Positions 35,373-44,711 of a stretch of DNA of 64,000 bases are shown piece by piece; the stretch's first letter is position 1; each line of letters opens with the position of its first letter. The notes beneath the pieces are model-generated. The model ran no database searches. It was not told the origin of the DNA and saw only the letters and a list, made by a program, of their open reading frames with translations. The DNA is from Apium graveolens. Lineage: Eukaryota; Streptophyta; Magnoliopsida; Apiales; Apiaceae. Location: NCBI RefSeq assembly GCF_009905375.1, contig NC_133653.1, positions 59,523,956-59,587,955 of the forward strand. Reading direction: 5' to 3'. The position numbers were made by a program, and so were the translations under genes.

Positions 35373-35979
35373 TGTTAGATATATTTGATAATGTCATGTC
35401 TAATATGATTTATATTTAGTTTTCAGATCTTACTTAAACAAGACAAATCAGTACTTAACTGAAATCAGTACTTATACTGAAGTCAGAACTTAAGTCATCA
35501 GTACTTAAGGTTCAGGAGATATTTATCAGAAGATAATATCAGGACTTAAAGGAAATATTCAGATAAGGAAGGCAACTGATTTACAGGAAGAGAAGATCTA
35601 GACAAACGTAAGAATAGATATGCATGAAGAAGGAATTCCGTGAAGAATGGAATACTCGAAAGAAAAGATATCTGATTGATATATTTTAGGAAGCAGAATT
35701 ATATTCCATATCAATTAGCGATTATCTTATAACTGTGTAGTATATAAACACAGACATAAGGTTAACATTATAAGTGTTATCATTATCGAGAAGATTATTC
35801 ATTATAACCATAGCAGCTCTCGTGATATTTGTTCATCACTGAGAGAGGACATTTCCATACTGTAACAGAGTTTATTGTTTTGAATAAAGTTTGTTTTCTG
35901 TTACTAGAGTTATTAAAGTTCGATTTGATTGTGCTATATGCTGTATTCACCCCCCCTTTACAGTGTGTGTGACCTAACA
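35373..35979 (+). repeat. 3' LTR of element B (607 bp)
   Basis: TGTTAGATATATTTG to GTGACCTAACA. The first 150 bp hold four ATCAGTACTT or GTCAGAACTT words (35447, 35464, 35482, 35497), reverse copies of the AAGTNCTGAT motif spread through the element. The next bases (CAAGAGCC) are inside element E's gag. Confidence 0.92.
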
Positions 35980-37129
35980 CAAGAGCCTTGCCTTTGTCAC
36001 TCTTCACTTTCTTGCAATCAGGAGATATGTGGCCTTTCTCACCACAGTTGTAGCATTTGACATTTGTGTAATCTCCTCTGTCAGACTTCCCTCATTTGCC
36101 TTCAGATTTTCAGAAACTCTTCTTATCAAAACTTGCACCTTTCCTGGAAAACTTCTTTCCCTTCCTGAATTTTCTGTATGCAATCCTTATGATTCCTTTC
36201 ACCATAAGAGCACACAGCTTCATCATCTCTTCATCAGCATCCATCTCAGGTAAGCTTTCAGTTTCTGAGTCATCATCACTATCAGAACTTGATGACTCAG
36301 TATCATACTTTGTGATGAGAGCTTTTCCCTTGCCTTTCCTTGAGGTAGCTGCTTTGGGGAATTCCTCCTCAGCCTTAAGAGTAACTTTCCTTGACTTTCC
36401 TCCTTTCCTCTTGCTTCTTTGTTCCATCTCAAGTTCATGAGTCTTGAGCATCCCATAAATTTCATCAAGAGTTGTTTCTTCAAGATTATAGTTGTCTCTT
36501 ATAATTGTGGCCTTCAAATCCCAACTTTCAGGAAGAGCTAACAGGAATTTAAGGTTTGAATCTTCAAGATCATATTCCTTATCAACTAGTGACAAATCAT
36601 TCAAGAGTTTGACAAATCTGTCATATAAATCAGTCAATGACTCATTAGGCTTTGAGTCAAAGTGTTCATACTCTTGAGTGAGTATAGTCTTCCTGTTCTT
36701 CTTAATTGAATAAGTTCCCTGACATCTTGTCTCTAAGGCATCCCATATCTCCTTTGTAGTCTTGCAGTTTATTACCCTATTTGACATTACATTATCAATG
36801 GCACTATGCAGCAAGTGTCGTACCTTAGCATCCTTAGCAATTGATGCGATATCTTCAGCAGTGTAATCACTCTTCTCCTTTGGTACAGACTTTGCTGCTT
36901 CACCTGCAACTGCAACTGCGAGTTTGGTTGGCTTGTGTGGTCCTTCATTGATTCTGTTAAGATATTCTGGATCTGTAGCTTCCAGAAATATAGACATCCT
37001 CACCTTCCATATGGGATATTCAGATGGTTTCAGTATGGGAACTCTAATAGTCTCATATCGACTATGGATTTGAGTCTATGGAGGTTCTTCAGTTTTGGCG
37101 GACTTGGTTGGAGTTTCTGCTTCAGACAT
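35980..37129 (-). pseudogene. gag: Gag of element E, 5' part, with stops
   Basis: Start at 37129 (M-S-E-A-E-T-P-T-K), followed by the same UBN2-type domain as element B's gag. A TAG interrupts it near codon 18. The frame from 37003 is open to a TGA at 36110, and another TGA lies near 36095. The first zinc knuckle (C-Y-N-C-G-E-K-G-H) is intact near 36040. It ends at K-A-L-V where element B was inserted. Confidence 0.85.
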
Positions 37130-37185
37130 GATTATTTTTGGATCTTAAACTGTTTGTGTGTTAACATATCTGCTCTGATACCACT

Positions 37186-37779
37186 TGTTTGGTCACACAC
37201 ACTGTAGAAGGGGGTTGAATACAGTGTTTATCACAATCAAATCGAATTAAAGAACACAAATAACAGAAAACAGACTTTATTCAATATAATAAACTCTGTT
37301 ACAATATGGAACTGTCCTCTCTCAGTGATGAACAAATTATCACGAGAGCTGCTAGGGTTACAATGAATATTATTCTCGATAATGATAACACTTTTAGTGT
37401 AAACCCTATATCTGTATTTATATACTATACAGTTACAAGATAATTGCTAATTGATATGGAATATAATTCTGCTTTCTAAAATATATCAATCAGATATCTT
37501 TTCTTCCAAGTATTCTATTCTTCATAGAATTCCTTCTTCATACATATCACTTCTTGCGTTTGTCTTGATCTTCTTTCCTTTCAATCAGCCACCTTCCTTA
37601 TCTGAAAGTCCCCCTTAAGTCTTGATATTATCTCCTGATAACTTAAGTTCTGACCACTTAAGTCCTGACTTCAGTATAAGTGCTGATTTCCAGTTAAGTA
37701 CCGATTTATCCTGTTTAAGTAAGATCTGAAAACTAAACACAAATCATATTAGACATGACATTATCAAATATATCTAACA
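37186..37779 (-). repeat. 5' LTR of element E (594 bp)
   Basis: Related to element B's LTR but clearly diverged, with ends TGTTAGATATATTTGA and GTGACCAAACA on the minus strand. A CTCTGATACCACTT block (37173-37186) supplies the primer-binding site TGGTATCAGAG. It carries AAGTTCTGAC, AAGTGCTGAT and AAGTACCGAT words (37645-37705). Confidence 0.85.
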
Positions 37780-37801
37780 TAAAACATCTCTACATCCTGG
37801 A

Positions 37802-38648
37802 TTAGACACATATCTTGCCCCCACCGTAAGTACCGAAACACATAGGATTAATATGGTCGTAGGTGTCATCATCGCTATCATAAGACCAATATTTTGTATA
37901 AAGTTGGTATTTGTGGGAACCATTCAACATCCTTGCCTTATACACTTGGGGAACAAAAAAACAATTCAACGTTTACGCAGTAACCTACACGGGGAATCCA
38001 TTCTTGCATAACTGCATATCCTTTGATGAAAGTTTTTATCACCAAAGTTTCAAACACAACATTGAATTTCACAGTACCATCTGTGATTACCCGACCAACG
38101 TTTCTAGTTATGAAATCGTCAACGTAACCCGATGATCCTCTAAACTATCTAATAAAGTGCATGGAGCTGGATGTTTTGAACTTGGCTGAAATGACCTAAT
38201 TTCTGTAAGTGCGATTCTATTTTCATAATAATATATTGAAACCTTGGTGCTTTCAAACTTAAAGTATCCACGCTTATCCGTTGTTTTGAAATTCATCTGG
38301 ATGTTCCAGTCTGCGGAAATCTGGTTAGAACGAGATGAGAGGTTGAAGTTCGAGGATTTCATTAAATCAATTTCCAGCTATTAGATTCTTAACACTGTCA
38401 TCCAACTTTATAAAAATCAGAGGTAGTAATGATAATAATACAGCTAACAATATGATTGAGAAAAAATAACAAATTCTAAAATACTCTATGTCTGTATTTG
38501 CAGTTGTTGTCAAAAGATCGTTTGGATGAACTGCAACTGGCATTCTTAAATCAAGAATGATAAGTAATTGTCTGAATATAATTAAATCGTAGAGCAAGCT
38601 GAGAAGGTTGTGTTTAGTAGAATTTGTTTTTGTTCGCCAAGAAGCCAT
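37802..38648 (-). pseudogene. LEA_2/NHL-like gene copy, frameshifted
   Basis: A close paralogue of the intact gene at 59244-59990, readable from a start at 38543 (M-P-V-A-V-H-P-N-D) to the same stop position (37802-37804). A small deletion near 38380, after the membrane helix, shifts the frame and ends the first ORF at 38367. The LEA_2 core (N-Q-I-S-A-D-W-N-I-Q-M-N-F-K) continues in a second frame to 38108, and a further change near 38140 removes a stretch present in the intact copy. The TATA box (TATATATAT near 38647-38657) is conserved, but upstream of it the sequence changes abruptly to a minisatellite. Element E sits just after the stop codon. Confidence 0.85.
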
Positions 38649-38674
38649 ATATATATAGATGAATTTGATCAGCC

Positions 38675-39365
38675 ATAATCGGGGCTAATTATTGAGTGTA
38701 AATTATTAATTAACCTTAATATATGCTAATTATAAACTAGATTACGCTAGTTGGCCTTAATCGAGGCTAATCGGCCCTGATCAAGGTTATTTATTGAGTG
38801 TAGGTTGTTAATTAACCTTAATATAGGTTAATTACAAATATATCACGTAATTGGCTTTAATCGATGTTAATTGGCCCAATTCGGGACTAATTATTGAGTG
38901 TAAGTTGTTAAATAACCTTAAAATAGGCTAATTATACTCTATATTACATTAGTTGGCCTTAATCGGGGCTAATCGGCCTTAATCAATGTTAGTTATTAAG
39001 CATAAGTTATTAATTAACCATAATATAGGCTAATTATAAATTATATTATGCGAATTGGCCTTAATCGAGGCTAATCGGCCCTAATCGGGGCTAATTATTG
39101 GGCGTAAGTTGTTAATTAATCTTAATATAGGTGAATTATAAATTATATTACATTAATTGGTTAATCGAGGTTAATTGGCCCTAATCGGGGCTAAATATTG
39201 AGCATAAATGGTTAATTAGCATTAATACATGCTAATTATAAACTATATTACGCTAATTAGCCTTAATCGAGGCTAATTATTGAGCGTAAGTTGTTAATTA
39301 ACCTTAATATAGGCTAATTGTAAACTATATTACGCTAGTCGACCTTAATCGAGGCTAATCGGTTA
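38675..39365. repeat. Minisatellite, about seven units of roughly 102 bp
   Basis: Degenerate units recur with the core GGCTAATTATTGAGTGTAAG, then TTAATTAACCTTAATATAGG and GGCCTTAATCGAGGCTAATC. Unit starts lie near 38675, 38780, 38880, 38980, 39083, 39183 and 39266. The array begins about 20 bp beyond the TATA box of the LEA_2 pseudogene. Confidence 0.85.
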
Positions 39366-39990
39366 TATCTGAATCATTGTCAACAAGTTGCCCATCCGCG
39401 CCTATGTCAGATCCACTATCCGCAGATGCATCCAGGGGATTTAAGCCTGGGAAGGTAGACACTGACCACTGACATATGGCTTTTGGATCAGTATCCTCTC
39501 CTAACACCTATAAAGGCAATTGGTCCATTAACGAACCTTGAACAATCGAATCTGACCTTAAAATGGTCGAAACTCTTATTTCCGTCAACTCATCCTTTGT
39601 GTGTGTAACCTTTCCTTATGCATTAAGAATTGTTTATATTTGACGTGGTGACACTACATCGGATACCCTGGCCGACAGGCAAATTTCAATAGACGCACCC
39701 TGTTGAGAGAATGAATCTAGTAACTGTTTTTGTGCCTTTTCAACCATTACATCTTTTTGAGAAGATGTATGGGGGTTAGCAGTTGTCTCGGTTTAAATAC
39801 TACTCTTCTATGTAGGAGACATAGCTACTGGTTGACTACAGAACCTTCCTTATGTGGCGCACTAAGGCACTATCTCCCTCACGCTCATTCATACTATATT
39901 TAGTGGTAAGAGAGTGTTGGTTGGTTCTGTTTTTGTGTTTGTCTTTACAGTCTGGGATAGACGTTGTGGGTTTTCAACCTCATGACTGTC
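39360..39990 (-). pseudogene. Decayed ORF of unknown origin
   Basis: I do not recognise it. On the minus strand one frame keeps coding character through a few stops: H-T-K-D-E-L-T-E-I-R-V-S-T-I-L-R, then V-L-G-E-D-T-D-P-K-A-I-C-Q-W, then an acidic A-D-S-G-S-D-I-G-A-D-G-Q tail that runs into the minisatellite. Further upstream, V-E-K-A-Q-K-Q-L-L-D-S-F-S-Q-Q and C-L-S-A-R-V-S-D-V-V are readable. It could be a piece of a retroelement third ORF belonging to element F or a sister element. Confidence 0.45.
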
Positions 39991-40539
39991 AATGAAAGAA
40001 AGTCATTGGAGACTGAACCTGTAACACAGAACATATGGTAATAGAGAGAAAATGATTTACAATAGTGATTTCAAAAGATTTTACATGAAATAAGAAATCA
40101 CTAATGTAGAAAGAAGTTTGATTTTGTTTTTCAATATGAATGAGTTTTTGATAAAACATTGATCACTTAGGGTAAAGTCTAAGTAATTCTCATTCATGTC
40201 AAAAGCTTACAAATATCTGCAACATAATGTTAACAACATATCATTGACCGATACTTGTCAAGTACTTTAGATACTAATTGTTATGTTGCATAATATTTAA
40301 AATAAAATGAAATAAAATAAAATAAATAATAAAAAATAATACAATACAAATAATAATAATAAAAACAAATATCAATGAATTAAATACCAAATATCTATCA
40401 ACAAGATATCAGCATTCAATTTCATATATCATACCATATTTACAATTACAGAAAATACAATTAAAAACTTATATAAATATAGCAAAAATATAGAAACTAT
40501 TTACAAGTTCAATGATAACATTACCAGCTTGCAAACAAC
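39991..40539. other. AT-rich stretch without a gene
   Basis: Includes A/T simple repeats (AATAAAATAAAAT, 40300-40370). I see no ORF or clear element end. The 3' break of element F lies near 40500. Confidence 0.5.
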
Positions 40540-40694
40540 CATATCCCTCGGATACACCTTTGCTGTTATCTCCAAAGGTAACCAGGGGGGCAGCTTTCTC
40601 AATCCACATTTGATAGCAGGGCTCTATCTCCGGTCATATGTCTTGATGATCCACTGTCAAGAATCCACACTACCGGTTACACCTGTTTAATGCC
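40540..40694 (-). pseudogene. pol: Protease fragment of element F
   Basis: The minus strand after GTGCAG (40700-40695) reads G-I-K-Q-V, a stop, then V-W-I-L-D-S-G-S-S-R-H-M-T-G-D-R-A-L. This is the copia protease box with Ser replacing the usual Cys. The sequence decays within 100 bp. Confidence 0.7.
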
Positions 40695-40710
40695 CTGCAC
40701 TACAAATGGA

Positions 40711-42941
40711 TTAGACCTTCTTCGGAACCCAAACTTGGTTGGGCCCGGTATACTTGTAGAACTGTCCTTTGTCAGGCAAAACAACATTTTTAATTTTAAT
40801 TGCCTCAACTTTCTCAATGACTGAACATTTGACCTTGTAAACAGCCTTAACAAATTTCTGTTTAAGCTTAGGCACAAATGTCTTCTTTCTAGCCTTAGAA
40901 GGACTAGCAGTCTTAGACCTATCATGCTTCTTGTTATTCACATGCTGACGAGGAGTAGTCTTATCATTAGAAATATGCTTACCATTAAAATAAGCATACA
41001 TCATATTAAAAGCACAAGACATACAATTAGAAACACCACATGCTTTATGAGAGTGATTAATATTAGGCAATTTATGCATGGCAGACATGGCATTTTTGTT
41101 ATCCAACTCATGTGTGTCTGAGTTAGTCTCAGTTGCTTTCACAACTTTGACTGGAACTTTCGACACGCTTGACTTGGAAACAACCTTCTCATTAGCATGA
41201 TCTTCAGCACGTATTTCTTCCTGAATAACAGAAGAGGTCGCATCAAATGGTTCAGCAATTGATGGTTTATAAAGGGGTTCATCAACACCCTTAAGCACAT
41301 GTGGTACTTCCCTCCCTTTAGCACAGACATGAGGAGGGGAGTTTATGCCTAATTCTCCAATAGCAACATTGTAATCATAACCTATTCCAGATGTTTGATT
41401 AACAGATTGCTTACTGTAGAACTCTTTAGCCTTCGAACAAGAATTGAAGTAGGCTCTAACCTTAGTCTCAAGACCGGTGATCTTGTCTTTGAGAATAGTT
41501 TCGAGTTTTCTATAACAGTCAACTCTATTCTCTAGAAAAGATACTTGTTCTTTTAATTTGTCTTGATTAATGTGCACAAGTCTTAATTCATTGACCTCTT
41601 TCTCAAGGTCTGTGATCTGTAAACTTAACAGTTCATTATCACGACGTGCACAATCTAAGTTACCTCTTAGATGATAAACCATTTCAGCATCAGAAAGTTT
41701 TACCTCTATTCTTGACGATGAAGCTTTTCCATCAATAGCCATAAGAGCAAGATTTCCTTCATCTTCATCTTCACTGTCAGTATCATCCCAGCTTCTTCCC
41801 TTTTCCAGATAAGCCCTTTCAGAGTTCTTTCTTACTTGCTTTGGCTTCCTACATTCTGTGGCAAAGTGTCCCAACTCATTGCAGTTATAGCATCTGATGG
41901 TGCTCCGATCAACCATCCCTGTTTTGTATCCACCACTGCTGGTGTTAGAGGATGAAGATCCACCTTTCTGGAATTTGTTGTAGTTGGACTTGTACTTAAG
42001 CTTGGGATTCCTCTTGAATCTGACATGGGAGAATCTCTTGACAATTTGGGCCATTGACTCGTCTTCCAATTGCTCCAGCTCTTCCAAGGAATAAAAATCA
42101 TCACTTGATTGATTTGTAGTAGGAGGATCATATTCTGCTACTAACATATTTTCCTCAGCCTTGGAACACTGTACCATTATATCCAATTGTTGAGATTGCT
42201 GTTATTGTTGACCTTCAGCTACAAGTGCAGTAGATGTGCTAACCATTCTATCCTTCCCGTAGACTTCCTTCTGTTGAATCTGCTCCAACTCATAGGTTTT
42301 TAATACTCCATAGAGCCTATCCAAAGAAATCTCACTCAGATCTCTAGCTTCTCTAATGGCAGTGATTCTATGTTCAAGATGAGTTGGCAGTGTTAAAAGG
42401 AACTTTTTGTTGACCTCCCTGATTGAATAATATTTCCCATTTATGTTCAGGTTGTTGATCAACGCATTGTACCTCTCAAACACTTCAGTAATTCCTTCTC
42501 CTGGATTTGATTTAAAATATTCATACTCAGAGGTTAGGATCTCCAACTTGTTCTCCCTAACTTCCTCTGTGCCTTCATTAATCACCTCAATAGTTTCCCA
42601 CATGTGTTTGGAATTTTTACAGTTCACACATGTCTGTTCATCAAGGGATCAAGGGAATCAATTAATATTAATTGAAGGCTGGCATCCAAGGAGGCTTCTT
42701 CCTTCTCAGCAAGAGTAAAATCTTCAGGCTCTTTTGGATAGGATCTAGCTTTGGTAATCACAACATCATCTACTATCACCTCTGGTTCAATAACCATCGG
42801 AGTTTTTAGACCCTTCTTTAACAAGTTCAAATATTTGGGATTTGTAACTTGTAAAAATAATAGCATCTTCTTCTTCCACATGATATAATTTTCTTTATCA
42901 AATAGTGAAATTTTAACGGTTCCAACTTTTTGTGAAGTCAT
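40711..42941 (-). pseudogene. gag: Gag of element F, with stops
   Basis: Start at 42941 (MTSQKVGTVKISLFDKENY), the usual Gag entry with W-K-K-K-M. A stop lies at 42624-42626 and another at about 42202, in one continuous reading. The frame then runs 491 residues to 40711. It includes the zinc knuckle CYNCNELGHFATEC (near 41880), a charged coiled coil (41450-41700) and a Cys-rich box C-G-V-S-N-C-M-S-C-A-F near 41030. It ends with W-V-P-K-K-V, the family tail just before the gag-pol boundary. Confidence 0.82.
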
Positions 42942-43037
42942 TATGAATTTTTGAATAAATAAAAATTCAAGGAGTTGAAAAATCACAAAAGTCTAGGATC
43001 TTGATTTGTTCGTTAATCAGAAGGCTCTGATACCAAT

Positions 43038-44394
43038 TGTTAGGTCCCAATGTATTTATAGAAGGGGGGTTGAATACAAACAGTACCGAATAATCGAATT
43101 AAATGCGGAATAAAAAATGTGAAACAAAATTCAAGTTAAATAAAAATATTATTAAACTTGAAGGGTGTTACAACAACTGTATCGATTACAAGGAATTAAT
43201 CTCAAATTAATGATCACAAATCTAGAATAAATTCGACATGAACTTTTTCTATTTTTGTAATAAAAAGATTCAAATGCTAAACGCAATTTGAGATTAAGTT
43301 CTAGGGATTTTGATCCGCTAGATTGTTACACAAGAACAAGATAAAGATTTCTAGTTGATTGGATTTAACTTTGCAATCTAGAAATTGATCTTGAAGTTGC
43401 AGATGAGAAATGGAATATTTCAGAGGCGGCTGCTTCTTTTTCTTTTTGTTCTTGACTTCTGTTTGATGTTTTTAATTGAATTGGTCTTCTGCTTCTTTTT
43501 AAAATAAACAGCCGAACACAAAAGAACTGGCATGACAATTCCTTTTAGCTCAGCAAGACTTTCGGTAGGACAATCAACTGTACTGGCATGACTTTCGGTA
43601 TGACTATTGATTATCATACCGATTGTCATATTAGTACAATCAGATTGTCTTGCTGAAATTAATAACAGATTTTTAATCTAATAATAATTCTAACAAGACA
43701 ATTAAATGAATTAGCATGACTTTCAGTATGACTATTTATTGTCATACCGATTGTCATACTAATACAATCAGTTTGTCTTGTTTGAATTTAAATAGATTTT
43801 AAACCAATTAAAATCCTGAAAGTCCTTAATATTAATTCTGAATTAATTAATCAATTAATTCAATTAATCAATAAATTAATCTTTACAGATATAATTTGTT
43901 TTTTTAATTAAATTATATGACTTAATTAATTAATAGAGAATTAATACTAATCCTGAGCAGCAACCAATCTTCTGAATATCTTCTGAAAATTACTGAAATT
44001 ATGAATCAATTCCACCACTTCAATGTTGACACTCGATGTACTGTCTGGTTCATGAGTGACTAACTTCCGTGACGTTTCTTCATGTCTTGACTTTGACACT
44101 TTGATTTTCTTCAGATTAAATCCTTGTAATTAATTGATACTCTGACGAGATCTCTGTCACTTGATTAAATCCACGATCTTGATTTATATCACTGAGGCTT
44201 GATCAATTTCTTGAGCTTCTTCCAGTGAATTAACTCCTCAAGTCTGTAGATGAACCTTGTTTCTGAATCCTCTGACAGATGTTACTTTGCGAGATCTCTC
44301 TGACGGTCGATCCACTATTTACTTATTACATTCTTATTTGAGTTGAGTTGAATCCTCGAATATACAAATAGGCTATGACATATGACTTACAAAC
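43038..44394 (-). repeat. LTR of element F (left end firm, right end uncertain)
   Basis: The left end is TGTTAGGTCCCAATG at 43038, next to the primer-binding site. The right end at ACTTACAAACA (44394) is a guess from the TG...CA rule. Inside are two diverged copies of a block (43560-43650 and 43700-43780) with GGTATGAC/GTCATACC words forming inverted repeats. Confidence 0.5.
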
Positions 44395-44425
44395 ATACTT
44401 GTGTTGATCTTATAAAGTTTCTCCT

Positions 44426-44626
44426 TTGAACATGTTTGGTAAGGGGGCATTCGCTGTTGATCATGTGACAGTTAACACGAAGGATGCAGGGGTACATAAG
44501 TATGATCAAGCATGTATAGATAATCAACATAATTTTATGTCATTTATTTTTGACACGTTTGATTTTTGGGCTTCTTACGCTATTGAATTTCTTATGAGAG
44601 TAAAAAAAGTAATAAAAAAAATATAA
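44426..44626 (+). other. Short coding-like fragment
   Basis: A 66-residue reading beginning M-N-M-F-G-K-G-A-F-A-V-D-H-V and containing D-Q-A-C-I-D-N-Q-H-N-F-M-S-F-I-F. Its composition looks like protein, and it seems to recall a conserved C-terminal piece of plant transposon-related ORFs, but I cannot name the family. No flanking coding sequence is visible. Confidence 0.3.
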
Positions 44627-44711
44627 TGATTGCTTATTTAGCTGAATTTGTATTTAGAAGGGTAGAATTTATGATTTAATATAATTTTACGGCGCAACTT
44701 ATTACATATTT

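Larger units (their letters stand above)
3992..35979 (+). mobile_element. Element B: Sirevirus-like copia with env-like ORF, split by elements C and D
   Basis: Parts in order: 5' LTR remnant 3992-4475, PBS, gag 4532-6874, protease 6893-7425, [element C], integrase/RT/RNase H 15502-18295, small ORF 19726-19938, env-like ORF 20723-23495, [element D], env-like end 34179-35169, polypurine tract 35361-35372, 3' LTR 35373-35979. Target duplications GTCAG and CCTGT prove that C and D inserted into it. Without the insertions B is about 13.3 kb. Gag-pol followed by a third ORF is the Sirevirus layout known from soybean SIRE1. Over the shared 484 bp the two LTRs differ at about 18 positions plus one indel. 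All its genes are broken. Confidence 0.9.
35980..37779 (-). mobile_element. Element E: Sirevirus-like copia of B's family, 5' part
   Basis: Minus-strand LTR (37186-37779), primer-binding site and gag, broken off inside gag exactly where element B's 3' LTR ends. B is therefore inserted in E, and the rest of E should lie left of the window. The other end meets LEA_2 3' flanking sequence that is still recognisable at 59224 (TAAAACATCTCT), so E inserted about 20 bp after the stop codon of that LEA_2 copy. The expected target duplication is TAAAA. Confidence 0.88.
40540..44394 (-). mobile_element. Element F: Sirevirus-like copia, truncated after protease
   Basis: Minus-strand LTR (43038 to about 44394), primer-binding site (TTGGTATCAGAGCC near 43023-43036), gag (40711-42941) and the protease start (40540-40694). 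Everything beyond the protease is missing. It is a third, clearly different Sirevirus-like family: the Gag tail and LTR share little with A or B. Stops and a degraded protease show it is old. Confidence 0.8.
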
